This document shows positions 1 to 8,094 of a stretch of 28,580 nt of DNA, one piece after another (position 1 is the first letter of the stretch; each line of letters opens with the position of its first letter). The DNA is from an uncultured Eubacteriales bacterium. Lineage in GTDB: Bacteria; Bacillota; Clostridia; Christensenellales; Aristaeellaceae. The translations under genes were made by a program, and so were the position numbers. The notes under the pieces are model-generated. The model did not search any database, was not told the origin of the DNA, and saw only the letters and a list, made by a program, of their open reading frames with translations. Location of the stretch: NCBI GenBank assembly GCA_900542395.1, contig UQNM01000031.1:1-28580 (forward strand), given 5' to 3'.

Positions 1-334
1 TCATCACCACTTACAGTATAACACATTTATCACGTTTTTAGAAGAAAAATAGTATAAATTAAATATCGATGAGTATAAAGGACATTCCGTGAAGAAACGC
101 AAGATCTATTCTGAATGTGTAAACGCAAAAATCGCGCGGAATCAAAGCGGTAAGAGGTGGAAAGCAGTATTTGTGTAAGGCGGAAGGGTCTACTCGGATT
201 TCTGCGTGTTTTCAACGAAAATTGGATAAACGAAACGCTCAAATGAGCGAACGACGACTCCCGCTGCAACGCCCCCGCGTACAGCGGGAATTCTTTCAAT
301 TCAAACATATTTTTTGAGGATGAAAGAAAAAATA
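1..334. other. Intergenic leader without a convincing gene
   Basis: I see no supported gene in this AT-rich stretch. An open frame on the minus strand (30-362) has no ribosome binding site or recognisable domain. A hairpin with 8-bp arms (259-266 and 282-289, TCCCGCTG / CAGCGGGA) followed by a short T-rich run could terminate a gene lying left of the window. A small GCTCA/TGAGC dyad lies near 238-249. The function of the rest is unknown. Confidence 0.5.
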
Positions 335-363
335 TTGCAATAACACAAAAAACGCGGTACAAT
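335..363 (+). promoter_or_regulatory. Sigma-A-type promoter for the YheO/DauR-like regulator
   Basis: TTGCAA (335-340) and TACAAT (358-363) are separated by exactly 17 bp, a good match to the housekeeping consensus. Transcription would start near 370 and leave a leader of about 115 nt before the regulator start at 486. No obvious operator dyad overlaps this promoter. Confidence 0.65.
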
Positions 364-485
364 AAGAAAAGAAGAGATGAAAAAAATTCTGATTGGCGTT
401 AAGAAAAATATACATAAAAACAAAGAAACCGCCGCTGGAGCAGGGGCTTTGTTGGTTTTGTATAAACTGAAAGGTGTAATGAAGC

Positions 486-1160
486 ATGGAAAGAGAGAGC
501 CAGCGACTGTTGGAAAGCGTGATGAAGCTGATTGCCGCTCAATTCGGGCCGGATTGCGAAGTTGTGCTGCATGACTGGTCCAAGGATTACGAATCGACGA
601 TTGTTGCCATTGAAAACGGGCACGTTTCCGGCCGGAAAGTTGGCGACGGTGGCAGCAATTTGGGGTTGGAAGTTATGCGCGGCACAACGGATGGATCCAA
701 CCAGCTCAATTACATCACACAGACGCAGGACGGCCGGATGCTTCGCTCATCCTCGCTGTATTTGACCGATGAAAAAGGAAACAAGGTTGGCGCGCTGTGC
801 ATCAATCTGGATGTTACCGAATATATTATGATGCAGCACCGACTTTCGGGGGTGACGTTGTTTCCGTGCGTGAGGCCGGGCGAACAGGAGGTCAGCAAGG
901 AGTTCTTCACCAACGACGTTAGCGAGCTGCTGGACTATCTGATGAAGGAAGGCACGGAGCAGATCGGCAAGGCGCCGGAAGAGATGACCAAGGAAGAGAA
1001 AAAGCAGGTCATCAGCTATTTGGATCAAAAGGGCGCGCTGTTGATTACGAAATCGGGGCCGAAAATCTGCCGCTATTTGGGAATTTCCAAATTTACGCTG
1101 TACAATTATCTGGACGAAATCCACAGCGAACAGGAGCAGAAAACAAAGCAGTATCCGTGA
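486..1160 (+). CDS. YheO-like PAS domain / HTH transcriptional regulator (DauR type)
   Basis: This 224-residue protein has the two-part layout of the YheO/DauR family. An N-terminal PAS-like domain (about residues 5-115, with the VVLHDW and GxxVGALCINLDV motifs) is followed by a linker and a C-terminal helix-turn-helix (about residues 165-215, GPKICRYLGISKFTLYNYL). Family members such as DauR in Pseudomonas repress amino-acid (D-arginine) catabolism genes. That function is family knowledge and is not shown here. The ATG at 486 follows a weak GGTG-type site. The gene has its own promoter and ends at a strong bidirectional hairpin. The nearby RidA, TRAP transporter and amino-acid-type enzymes suggest that it regulates that locus and senses its substrate, which is inference. 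Confidence 0.85.
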   Translation: MERESQRLLESVMKLIAAQFGPDCEVVLHDWSKDYESTIVAIENGHVSGRKVGDGGSNLGLEVMRGTTDGSNQLNYITQTQDGRMLRSSSLYLTDEKGNKVGALCINLDVTEYIMMQHRLSGVTLFPCVRPGEQEVSKEFFTNDVSELLDYLMKEGTEQIGKAPEEMTKEEKKQVISYLDQKGALLITKSGPKICRYLGISKFTLYNYLDEIHSEQEQKTKQYP

Positions 1161-1197
1161 CCGAGCGAGATTCGTGAGTAAAAAAAGAAAGTCAAAT

Positions 1198-1244
1198 CCA
1201 ATATAAAGACCGCTTTTGCTCAGCAAAAGCGGTCTTTATATTGG
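1198..1244. terminator. Bidirectional intrinsic terminator
   Basis: A perfect 23-bp inverted repeat (1198-1220 and 1222-1244) centred on GCTCAGC, with an AAAGACCGC...GCGGTCTTT core and T/A-rich flanks. It sits between the convergent stop codons of the PAS-HTH regulator (1160) and the YcxB-like gene (1261), so it can terminate both transcripts. Confidence 0.85.
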
Positions 1245-1260
1245 AAGAAGGTGTTATGAA

Positions 1261-1839
1261 TCAGCCGGCTTTCTTCTCTTTGATGATCGAGCGAAGGGAT
1301 GCGGTTAACCACGGATACAGCGTGCGGCACGGCTTTCCGGTTCTGAGAGAAAGAAATGCTCGAAACGCATCCGGCGATTGTCCCTTGATGCAATGATCCG
1401 GAAAGATGAAAGCAGCTTGTTCATTTAAGAAAAAATAGGTCGCATGACGATAACGGAGCAGCCGATGGCATTGGGCATAGGCGATGTTTTCGCCCTTTCC
1501 ACTGTCGCCCTTGGGGCGAACGTTGAAGCCCTTTTCGCCAAAGACAAACACCGAACAGGGAAAGGCTTTTCCGCTGGCCTGAATCTGCTTCACGGTGCGG
1601 TCGGCTGTGCTCTTGGCGGGAACGTTGATAAAAACGATGGCCAGACAGCCGTAGAGCGAGAAGAAATAATTGAAGGGCTCCGCGACGTGGCCGATGACGC
1701 GAATGCCGATCAGCAGGCAAACCACGGCGGTGATGACCTGAATCAGACGCGCCGTTTGATGCGAAGCCGCGTACTGGGCGCGCGCCAAATCCGAAACCGT
1801 TTCGGCGCTGTGCGGCACTTCGATTTCAAAAGGCTTCAT
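1261..1839 (-). CDS. YcxB-like membrane protein
   Basis: A protein of about 192 residues with two adjacent hydrophobic helices (about residues 34-55 and 60-75) followed by a soluble C-terminal domain resembling YcxB (a FFLNEQAAFIFP-type strand, then a helix). YcxB-like proteins are short bitopic or hairpin membrane proteins of unknown function. I chose the ATG at 1839, eight bases after an AGAGGAG site, rather than an upstream in-frame ATG at 1860 whose extension contains that site. It lies 69 bp downstream of the RidA gene on the same strand and is probably cotranscribed with it. A role in the neighbouring catabolic locus is not evident. Confidence 0.7.
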   Translation of the reverse strand: MKPFEIEVPHSAETVSDLARAQYAASHQTARLIQVITAVVCLLIGIRVIGHVAEPFNYFFSLYGCLAIVFINVPAKSTADRTVKQIQASGKAFPCSVFVFGEKGFNVRPKGDSGKGENIAYAQCHRLLRYRHATYFFLNEQAAFIFPDHCIKGQSPDAFRAFLSLRTGKPCRTLYPWLTASLRSIIKEKKAG

Positions 1840-1908
1840 GCGGAAAGCTCCTCTCTTCAAGCACCGAAAACGGCGCAGGACTGGGGGAAGAAAAAACGCG
1901 CGGCCGGA

Positions 1909-2373
1909 TTATTCGTATTCCGCCAGCAGCTCGATTTCAACGGAGATGTTGCCCGGTGTGGCATTGACGCCCATCGCGGTACGCGCCGGAAGGCCGCGCT
2001 CCTCGCCATACAGGTCAAGCAGCAACTGAGAGCCGCCGTTGACGACCTGCGGCTGCTGGGTGAAATCATCCGCGCTGTTGACGAAGGCGAGCACCTTCAC
2101 GAAGCGCTTGATGCGGTTGAGGTCGCCGAGTTTGGCGTCCAGATTGGCCAGCAGGTTGAGCATACAGCGCTTGGCGGCTTCCTGACCCTGTTCCACGGTC
2201 AGATCCTGGCCGAGCTTGCCGTCGATGCTGGTGCCATTGAGCTGCGGGCCGCAGCCGGAGCAATACAGCAGGTGATCGCCGAACTCCATCACGGGCGTGT
2301 ACAGACCGCCTTTTGCAGGCGGGGTCGGAAGGGTGAGATTCATTTCCTTGAGCTTGTCGTAAACGTTTGCCAT
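1909..2373 (-). CDS. RidA / YjgF / UK114 family reactive-imine deaminase
   Basis: This 154-residue protein belongs to the RidA superfamily. Family members hydrolyse enamines/imines such as 2-aminoacrylate, which PLP-dependent dehydratases release and which otherwise damage other PLP enzymes. Visible landmarks are YCSGCGPQ near residue 37, the conserved arginine in ARTAMG (R131) and the acidic VEIEL strand (E146). At about 150 residues it matches the longer subfamily rather than the 128-residue archetype. The start at 2373 is set by a strong AAGGAGGAG site; an upstream in-frame extension is rejected. It has its own promoter, divergent from the TRAP operon that encodes a threonine-synthase-like PLP enzyme, a likely source of its substrate. 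Family call firm, substrate inferred. Confidence 0.9.
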   Translation of the reverse strand: MANVYDKLKEMNLTLPTPPAKGGLYTPVMEFGDHLLYCSGCGPQLNGTSIDGKLGQDLTVEQGQEAAKRCMLNLLANLDAKLGDLNRIKRFVKVLAFVNSADDFTQQPQVVNGGSQLLLDLYGEERGLPARTAMGVNATPGNISVEIELLAEYE

Positions 2374-2503
2374 GGGATACTCCTCCTTTTTATGATAAAG
2401 AAACGATTTGTCGCTGCGGTCATGGGCGTCCATGACCGCATGGGGAAGATACAAAGAAGAGATGAAAGAAATCATAAAAAAAGTTAGATTTCTTATGTCC
2501 ATC

Positions 2504-2532
2504 AGTATAAACGCATTCGGGGAATCGGTCAA
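2504..2532 (-). promoter_or_regulatory. Promoter of the RidA / YcxB-like unit
   Basis: Read on the minus strand, TTGACC (2532-2527) and TATACT (2509-2504) are separated by 17 bp. The start would fall near 2497, leaving a leader of about 125 nt before the RidA start codon. A GTCAA/TTGAC dyad (2528-2544) overlaps the -35 region and could bind a regulator. Confidence 0.65.
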
Positions 2533-2602
2533 GACAAAATTGACTATTTTTCTGAGAAAAACAGAAAATCAGAAAAAAATTTAGAATATTTTGTGGAATG
2601 TA

Positions 2603-2631
2603 TTGACACAAGGAGGAAAAGGTGATATCTT
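2603..2631 (+). promoter_or_regulatory. Promoter of the TRAP transporter / catabolic operon
   Basis: TTGACA (2603-2608, perfect consensus) and TATCTT (2626-2631) with a 17-bp spacer, about 55 bp upstream of the DctP start codon. Transcription should begin near 2638, immediately before the inverted repeat at 2644-2662. Confidence 0.7.
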
Positions 2632-2643
2632 TAAGCCAACAAT

Positions 2644-2662
2644 TTTGACGAATCCCGTCAAA
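2644..2662 (+). promoter_or_regulatory. Candidate operator or leader hairpin before dctP
   Basis: A perfect inverted repeat TTTGACG-N5-CGTCAAA sits just downstream of the predicted start site and 8 bases before the AGGAGG site of dctP. It could be a repressor site, for example for the PAS-HTH regulator, or a short 5' mRNA hairpin. There is no direct evidence for either. Confidence 0.45.
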
Positions 2663-2684
2663 CCAATCGAAGGAGGATTTTCCC

Positions 2685-3671
2685 ATGAAGAAGTTCCTTG
2701 CTATGGCTGCGGCTCTGACAATGAGTCTGAGCGTTGCGGCTGTCGCCAGCGCCGCGAAGTACGAAATGACGTTCAGCACGGCCGTTTCTCAGGAGCAGAG
2801 CTCGACCATTTATATGGATAAGGCGCTGGACCTGATCACCGAGCGCACCAACGGCGACGTTACGTTCTCCCGTACCTATGCCGGTACGCTGGGCAGCGAG
2901 CACGATCTCGGCGTGATGTGCACCAACGGCGATCTGGACATTGTCTGCATCGGCCCGGGCCAGTGGTCCGAGTGGGACGAGGCGTTCAAGGTTTTTGACT
3001 GCCCGTTCCTCTTCACCAGCTTTGATCATTTCGACCGTGTCCTCGCTTCCGAGGATTATCAGGCTTGGCTCAAGGAGCACGGCGACGCTCAGGGCGTGAC
3101 CTTCGTGATGACCTTCAATCAGGCGTTCAAGGGCATTCTGAACAAGACGCGCGACGTGTACTCCACCGCCGATCTCGCAGGACTGAAGCTGCGCGTGCCG
3201 GATTCCGCTTCTCTGATCGAGATCGGCACCGCGATGGGCTACGTTCCGACGCCGACCGCTGCGGCTGACCAGTATATGAGCCTCTCTCAGGGCATCGTGG
3301 ACGGCGCTGACCATGCGCTCTGGGCTCACCAGACCTGGAAGCTGACGGAAATTGCCAAGCACTTCTCCGATACCCGTCATGCGCTCCAGTGCGTGTTCTT
3401 CGTGATGAACAACGATTCTCTGGCTTCTCTGCCGGAAGAGTATCAGAAGATTGTTCTGGATACCTTCGCTGAGGTTGAGAAGGAGCTGGCCGATCAGACC
3501 CGTAAGGATTCCGACGAATCTTACGTCAAGGCTGAGGCGGATGGCGTGAAGGTGATCCCGTACGAGGAGATCGACGTGGAGTCCTTCAAGCAGGCGCTCT
3601 CCGGCATCGTGGACGAGTATTCCAACCTTGCGCCGGATCTGTACGACATCATCACCAAGCTGGCTGACTAA
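2685..3671 (+). CDS. TRAP transporter solute-binding protein (DctP family)
   Basis: The 328-residue extracytoplasmic binding protein of a tripartite ATP-independent periplasmic (TRAP) carboxylate transporter. It begins with a classical signal peptide (MKKF, hydrophobic core, AVASAA cleavage region about residue 23). The family hallmarks follow: LGVMCTNGDLDIVCIGPGQ, GLKLRVPDS with the conserved ligand-binding Arg, AMGYVPTPT and the DQYMSLSQGIVDGAD segment. There is no lipobox cysteine, so it is not an obvious lipoprotein, unlike many Gram-positive binding proteins; retention at the surface is unexplained. It is first in the operon, with a strong AGGAGG, and a hairpin follows its stop, as expected for a subunit needed in excess. 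Ligands of the family are organic acids and amino-acid derivatives; this one's ligand is unknown. Confidence 0.95.
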   Translation: MKKFLAMAAALTMSLSVAAVASAAKYEMTFSTAVSQEQSSTIYMDKALDLITERTNGDVTFSRTYAGTLGSEHDLGVMCTNGDLDIVCIGPGQWSEWDEAFKVFDCPFLFTSFDHFDRVLASEDYQAWLKEHGDAQGVTFVMTFNQAFKGILNKTRDVYSTADLAGLKLRVPDSASLIEIGTAMGYVPTPTAAADQYMSLSQGIVDGADHALWAHQTWKLTEIAKHFSDTRHALQCVFFVMNNDSLASLPEEYQKIVLDTFAEVEKELADQTRKDSDESYVKAEADGVKVIPYEEIDVESFKQALSGIVDEYSNLAPDLYDIITKLAD

Positions 3672-3683
3672 TTTCAATCCTTC

Positions 3684-3714
3684 CATTGCCTCCCTCCTGA
3701 TTAGGGAGGCAATG
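3684..3714 (+). promoter_or_regulatory. Intercistronic hairpin between dctP and dctQ
   Basis: A perfect 12-bp stem (3684-3695 / 3703-3714, CATTGCCTCCCT with its complement) and a 7-nt loop, with no T tract afterwards. Such hairpins between a binding-protein gene and its membrane subunits commonly stabilise the 5' message or partly attenuate transcription. The left arm also contains CCTCCCT, complementary to a ribosome binding site core. Confidence 0.6.
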
Positions 3715-3760
3715 CTGGGTTAAAACGCTCTTTGCATGAAGCGTGAGAGGAGAGTTTTCC

Positions 3761-4249
3761 TTGAAAGTCATTTCTAAAATCAACAAGGCGATGGCGAAGG
3801 CGGAAGGCGCGATCATGGTCTTCTGGTTTGCCATTGTGCTGATCGTGATGACCTGTCAGGTGATCAGCCGCTACATCTTTAATGCGCCGATTGCCTGGAG
3901 TGAGGAATTCGCGCGTTATTCCTTCGTCTGGATCAGCTATTTCGGCTGCGCGTATTGCGTGGCTGTGGACGCGCATACCGGTATCACCGCGTTCCGTGAC
4001 GTGCTGCCGCCCAAGGCCAAAAAGCTGACGACCGTGCTGGGCAACGTCGTTATGATAATCGTGTTCATTCGACTGCTGCCGATCGCCATGAAGTTCATCG
4101 GCAAGAATGGCAAGTTCCTGACTTCGATGATGCGCATTCCGTTCAAGTATCTGTATTACTCTTTGCCGGTGGGCTGCGTGCTGACCGTCATCCACTTGAT
4201 TCTCAAGAGTATTCTGGTTTTTGAGCCGGATACGATTGAAAAAGCGTAA
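3761..4249 (+). CDS. TRAP transporter small membrane subunit (DctQ family)
   Basis: A protein of about 162 residues with four predicted transmembrane helices and the DctQ signatures VISRYIFNAPIAWSEEFARY and a VDAHTGI segment. DctQ pairs with DctM to form the membrane part of the sodium-driven TRAP carrier. I place the start at TTG 3761 because AGAGGAGAG lies 6 bases before it; a GTG at 3743 would place that site inside the gene. The stop overlaps the AAGGAGG site of dctM, indicating tight coupling. Confidence 0.92.
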   Translation: MKVISKINKAMAKAEGAIMVFWFAIVLIVMTCQVISRYIFNAPIAWSEEFARYSFVWISYFGCAYCVAVDAHTGITAFRDVLPPKAKKLTTVLGNVVMIIVFIRLLPIAMKFIGKNGKFLTSMMRIPFKYLYYSLPVGCVLTVIHLILKSILVFEPDTIEKA

Positions 4250-4261
4250 GGAGGAAGAACG

Positions 4262-5536
4262 ATGATTTGGTTTATGATCATTATGATCGTTGCGCTGGCG
4301 TTGATCGGCGTGCCGATGTCGTTCTCCATGCTGACCGGTTCGGTCTGGTTCATGCTCTCCAGCGGCATGCCGCAGACGCTGATGATTCAGCGGCTGATTA
4401 TGGCGGTCGGCGATTCGTTCAGCATGCTGGCGATTCCGTTTTTCATGCTGGCCGGCACGATTATGAACGCCGGCGGCGTGGCAACGCGCATCTTTGATTT
4501 CTGCAACACGCTGGTCGGGCATATCCCCGGCGGTCTGGGTCATGTCAACGTCTTCTGCAGCGTGATTTTCGCCGGCATGTCCGGCAGCGCGCTGGCCGAT
4601 ACCGGCGGAATCGGCGCCATCGAGCTGAAGGCCATGAAGGATCAGGGCTTTGACGACGATTTTTCCGCGGCAATCACGGGCGCGTCTTCCTGCTTGGGGC
4701 CGATTATTCCGCCCAGCACCGGCATGGTGCTTTACGCGATGATGGCCGAGGAATCCGTCGGTACGCTGTTCATCGCGGGTGTGGTTCCGGGCATCATCAT
4801 GGCGGCTGCCATGTGCCTGATCGTGTTCTTCACCGCAAAGAAGCGCAATTACCCCGTCAGCCCGCGCGTGGAATGGAAGGAGCGTCTCCGCGCGCTCTGG
4901 CGTGCGGTGCCTGCGCTGCTCTCCCCGGTGATCCTGTTGAGCGGTATTCTCTTGGGCATCTTCTCGGCAACGGAAGCGTCGGTTGTCTGCTGCCTGTATT
5001 CGCTGTTCTTGGGCATCTTCATCTATAAGGAGCTTTCGCCCAAGGGACTGTACAATGTATTCCTCGAGACGCTCAAATCCAGCGGCATGGTGATGGCGCT
5101 GGTCACGTTCTCGATGCTGCTGGCAACCATCCTCAACTTCAACCAGATTCCGCAGGCGGTTGCCGCGTGGGCGGTTGCGACCATCGGCTCCAAGGTGGGC
5201 ATCATTCTGGCCTGCATGGTGCTGATCATCATTTCCGGCATGGTCATCGACGTGACCCCGGCTATGCTGATTCTCATCCCGATTATGATGCCTGTGATTC
5301 GTCAGTACGGCATCAACCCGATTGCGTTTGGCGTTGCCTCGACACTGCTGTTCTCGCAGGGTCTGCTCACGCCGCCGGTCGGCAGTATTCTGTATGTGCT
5401 GGCAGACTACACCAAGATGCCCGTTATGCGCATCGCCAAGAACATGGTTCCGTATATCATCACGTTCATGGTGCTGGCTTTCTGCTTTATGATGTTCCCG
5501 CAGATCTGCACGTTCCTGCCGGGGCTGATTCAATAA
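4262..5536 (+). CDS. TRAP transporter large permease (DctM family)
   Basis: A 424-residue, highly hydrophobic protein with about 12 predicted helices and the DctM motifs FAGMSGSALADTGGIGAIELKA in its first half, SSCLGPIIPPSTGMVLYA in the middle, and IDVTPAMLILIPIMMP plus QGLLTPPVGSILYV in the second half. DctM carries the ion-coupled substrate translocation path. The family length is typical, and the gene is preceded by AAGGAGG with a 13-bp gap from dctQ. With the DctP and DctQ genes it forms a complete TRAP carrier. No defect is visible. Confidence 0.95.
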   Translation: MIWFMIIMIVALALIGVPMSFSMLTGSVWFMLSSGMPQTLMIQRLIMAVGDSFSMLAIPFFMLAGTIMNAGGVATRIFDFCNTLVGHIPGGLGHVNVFCSVIFAGMSGSALADTGGIGAIELKAMKDQGFDDDFSAAITGASSCLGPIIPPSTGMVLYAMMAEESVGTLFIAGVVPGIIMAAAMCLIVFFTAKKRNYPVSPRVEWKERLRALWRAVPALLSPVILLSGILLGIFSATEASVVCCLYSLFLGIFIYKELSPKGLYNVFLETLKSSGMVMALVTFSMLLATILNFNQIPQAVAAWAVATIGSKVGIILACMVLIIISGMVIDVTPAMLILIPIMMPVIRQYGINPIAFGVASTLLFSQGLLTPPVGSILYVLADYTKMPVMRIAKNMVPYIITFMVLAFCFMMFPQICTFLPGLIQ

Positions 5537-5543
5537 TGCCCGG

Positions 5544-5588
5544 GTTGCTGCCTGTCTTTGCGCAAAGGACAGGCGGCAACTCCTTTTT
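5544..5588 (+). terminator. Attenuator-like terminator between dctM and the amidohydrolase gene
   Basis: A 13-bp stem with one G-U pair (5544-5556 / 5568-5580) whose loop is itself a CTTTGCGCAAAG palindrome, followed by CCTTTTTG. It lies within the operon, only 16 bases before the next start codon. It is therefore likely to reduce, rather than abolish, read-through into the enzyme genes. Confidence 0.6.
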
Positions 5589-5603
5589 GCCGGAGGGCTT
5601 GTG

Positions 5604-6821
5604 ATGAAACCTTATCTCATAAAAGCTCGAGCCGTTTACGAGCCGAACGGATACGGCGGCGCGACCGGATTGCTCGTTCGGGAAGGCAAAATTGCGCGCG
5701 TCGGCGACTACGCGACGCTGAAGCAAACGTATCCGGATTTGCCGACGCGGGAATACGGCTATGTGCTGCCTGCGCTGGTCAACACCCATGTCCATTTGGA
5801 GTTTGACGCCACGGCGCGGGCGAGGCTGAATTATCTGGCGGATACGCCCGAACTGCGCGTGCTCGGCGCGGCCCAAAGAGCGCGCGAGGCGCTGCAAAGC
5901 GGCGTTGCCACGCTGCGCGACGCCGGAAGCGACTGGGCGCTTTTGAACCTGAAGGATCCGCGCGCGCAGATGCTTTGCAGCCTGCCGAGGCTGCAAATGG
6001 CCGGGCCGCCGCTGACGGTTACGGGCGGCCATCTGCATTTTCTCGGCGAGGAAACGGATACGGCGGCGGACATGGTTCGGCAGACGCGGCTGCGCCAAAA
6101 GCGCGGATGTGACGCGGTGAAGCTGATCGTCACGGGCGGGCAGATGACGCCGGGCTCCGTGGCCGAACGGGTGAGCCTGACGACGGAGGAAATCCGCGCC
6201 GTTGTGGAGGAGGCGCATCTGCTCAATGTGCCGACCTTTGCGCACTGCCTGACGACCGAAGGATTTGTTCGCTGCATGGACGGCGGTGTGGATTGCATCG
6301 AGCATATTGCCTGCTTCATCCGCAACCGGGAAAACGGCCTGCTCGAACGCATGTATTGCCCCGAAACCATGAGCCGCTATACCGGTCGGAAGCGCTGGTT
6401 TATGATGGGGCTTTCCGCCGGATATCACAATTTGGATGATTTTAGAAGCGGAAAACGTCCCTGCGGCGCGAACGAAACCTTCTGGCTGGAACAGGAAGAG
6501 CGGATGTTCGCCATCTTCCGCCGCGTGACGGAGCTGGGGCTTCTGCCCGTCTGCGGAACAGATGCGGGAACGGGTGGAACAAGATTTGATGAAACATGGC
6601 TGGAACTGGCGCTGATGGTTCGGCGCGGCGGCCTGAGCGAAAAAGAAGCCATTCATATCGGCACGCTGCAATCCGCCGCCTGTCTGGGGCTTGAAAACCA
6701 GACTGGCGCAATCCGGGAAGGGCTTTCGGCCGATCTGATGACGCTGGAAGAAGATCCTTTCACCCATATCGAGGCGCTCGCGCATCCTGCACAGGTCATC
6801 TGCCGCGGCGAACTCGTTTGA
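5604..6821 (+). CDS. Metal-dependent amidohydrolase (imidazolonepropionase / Xaa-prolidase-like)
   Basis: A 405-residue cytoplasmic amidohydrolase-superfamily enzyme. In order are an N-terminal beta domain, the metal-binding HxH (NTHVH, H62 and H64), a TLRDAG turn, a candidate bridging lysine (K173 in VKLIVTGG), two further metal histidines (H214 in FAHC, H234 in IEH) and the catalytic aspartate (D320 in GTDAG). This set matches the binuclear amidohydrolase subgroup that includes Xaa-Pro and Xaa-Arg dipeptidases and related N-acyl or carboxypeptidase-like enzymes. I chose ATG 5604, six bases after GGAGGG, over GTG 5601. It lies downstream of the TRAP genes and upstream of a PLP enzyme and an M20 deacylase, so hydrolysis of an imported amide, dipeptide or cyclic compound is likely. 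The exact substrate cannot be read from the sequence. Confidence 0.85.
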   Translation: MKPYLIKARAVYEPNGYGGATGLLVREGKIARVGDYATLKQTYPDLPTREYGYVLPALVNTHVHLEFDATARARLNYLADTPELRVLGAAQRAREALQSGVATLRDAGSDWALLNLKDPRAQMLCSLPRLQMAGPPLTVTGGHLHFLGEETDTAADMVRQTRLRQKRGCDAVKLIVTGGQMTPGSVAERVSLTTEEIRAVVEEAHLLNVPTFAHCLTTEGFVRCMDGGVDCIEHIACFIRNRENGLLERMYCPETMSRYTGRKRWFMMGLSAGYHNLDDFRSGKRPCGANETFWLEQEERMFAIFRRVTELGLLPVCGTDAGTGGTRFDETWLELALMVRRGGLSEKEAIHIGTLQSAACLGLENQTGAIREGLSADLMTLEEDPFTHIEALAHPAQVICRGELV

Positions 6822-6851
6822 ACACACAGCAATGACGGAGGAATGAGAACG

Positions 6852-8084
6852 ATGATGAGATGTACCGTTTGCCATAAGCCGTATGTCGGCCCGAAGAACC
6901 ACTATGTCTGCACCTACTGCGGCGCGTCGATTGAAAGTCCGGTTGATCTTGAAAAGAATCCCGAGCATCTGCGCGATGTGCTGCGCAAGGGAAGCGAAGA
7001 TGGAATCTGGGGCTACCGCGATTTCTTCACGGTTCCGGAGGACGCTCAGCCTGTGACGATGGGCGAGGGCAACACCCCGCTGATCCATACGGATCGTTTG
7101 GGCGCGTTTTACGGCATGAAGAATCTGTATTTGAAAAACGAAACGCTGAACCCGTCCGGCACCTATAAGGATCGCTTTGCCACAGTGGCCACGACGCTGG
7201 CCAAGAAGGACGGCATCAAGCAGGTGGCGATCGGCTCTGCGGGCAATGCGGCGGCCGCCGTGGCGGCGTATGCGGCGAAGGCCGGGATGGAATGCTTCAT
7301 CATGCTGCCGCCGGGAGCCGTGAAGGAACGCGCGTGGCAGAACATGTCCTACGGCGGACATTTCATCTACGGCGTGGGCGGCGTGAACGACTGCGTGAAG
7401 ATGGCGGAAGACGGCGAGGCCATCTTTGGCTGGAAAAACATGTGCACCACGATGATGAACAACCCGCTGGCTTGCGACGGCTATAAGACCATCGCCTATG
7501 AAACGGCGCGGAGCATGAAGTTTGAGGCGCCGGATTACGTGGTCTGCCCGGTTGGCGGCGGCATTGTGGTCAGCAAGGTTTACAAGGGCTATGAGGAGAT
7601 GTACGCGCTGGGCATGATCGATCATCTGCCCAAGATGATCGCGGTGCAGGCTGCGGGCTGTGCGCCGCTGGTCAAAGCGTTTGACGAAGGAAAGACGGCG
7701 ACTGAAAAGTGGGAAAACGGCGATACCATCGCGTTTGCCATCTTTGATCCGGTGACGTTCGAAGGTGTGACCGCGCTCGACACGGTTCGCCGCAGCGGCG
7801 GACGCGCCATCGCCATTCCGGATGACAAGATTCTCGATGCGATGCGCGCCTGCGCGAAGATGGAAGCCGTCATCCCCGAACCGGCAAGCGCAGCGACGAT
7901 TGCCGCCGCGGTCAAGCTGCACGAGGACGGTGTGATCGGCGAAAACGACCGCGTGGTTTGCGTGCTTACGGGCAGCGGCCTGCGCGATTTGAAGCTGTTC
8001 AACGACGAGAACGCCGATATTCCCAGCGTGCAGCCGGGCGATATGGATTCCCTCAAGAAAGCCGTCAACCACTACCAGAAATGA
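6852..8084 (+). CDS. Threonine synthase-like PLP-dependent lyase (fold type II) with N-terminal zinc ribbon
   Basis: A 410-residue enzyme with an N-terminal zinc ribbon (C4, C7, C20, C23), then a fold-type II PLP domain. GEGNTPLI is followed by the Schiff-base lysine in NPSGTYKDR (K106), the substrate loop GSAGN (about 129-132), the phosphate-binding PVGGGI and a C-terminal TGSGLRD. Relatives are annotated as threonine synthase, but many short zinc-ribbon versions probably act as amino-acid lyases or dehydratases. The catabolic context and the nearby RidA gene favour beta-elimination over biosynthesis, which is inference. ATG 6852 lies 9 bases after GGAGGA; the ATG at 6843 directly abuts that site and is unlikely. 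The gene is 30 bp downstream of the amidohydrolase and 10 bp upstream of the M20 gene. Confidence 0.85.
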   Translation: MMRCTVCHKPYVGPKNHYVCTYCGASIESPVDLEKNPEHLRDVLRKGSEDGIWGYRDFFTVPEDAQPVTMGEGNTPLIHTDRLGAFYGMKNLYLKNETLNPSGTYKDRFATVATTLAKKDGIKQVAIGSAGNAAAAVAAYAAKAGMECFIMLPPGAVKERAWQNMSYGGHFIYGVGGVNDCVKMAEDGEAIFGWKNMCTTMMNNPLACDGYKTIAYETARSMKFEAPDYVVCPVGGGIVVSKVYKGYEEMYALGMIDHLPKMIAVQAAGCAPLVKAFDEGKTATEKWENGDTIAFAIFDPVTFEGVTALDTVRRSGGRAIAIPDDKILDAMRACAKMEAVIPEPASAATIAAAVKLHEDGVIGENDRVVCVLTGSGLRDLKLFNDENADIPSVQPGDMDSLKKAVNHYQK

Positions 8085-8094
8085 GGCGGATAAA

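Noticed and set aside
377..574. Short plus-strand frame directly after the 335-363 promoter
   Set aside because: It overlaps the start of the PAS-HTH gene by 88 bp, has no recognisable domain and only a poor ribosome binding site at the very 5' end of the transcript.
1444..2487. Long plus-strand open frame across the YcxB-like and RidA genes
   Set aside because: It is antisense to two recognisable genes with strong ribosome binding sites; its protein is low-complexity and Ala/Arg/His-rich as expected for a GC-rich shadow frame.
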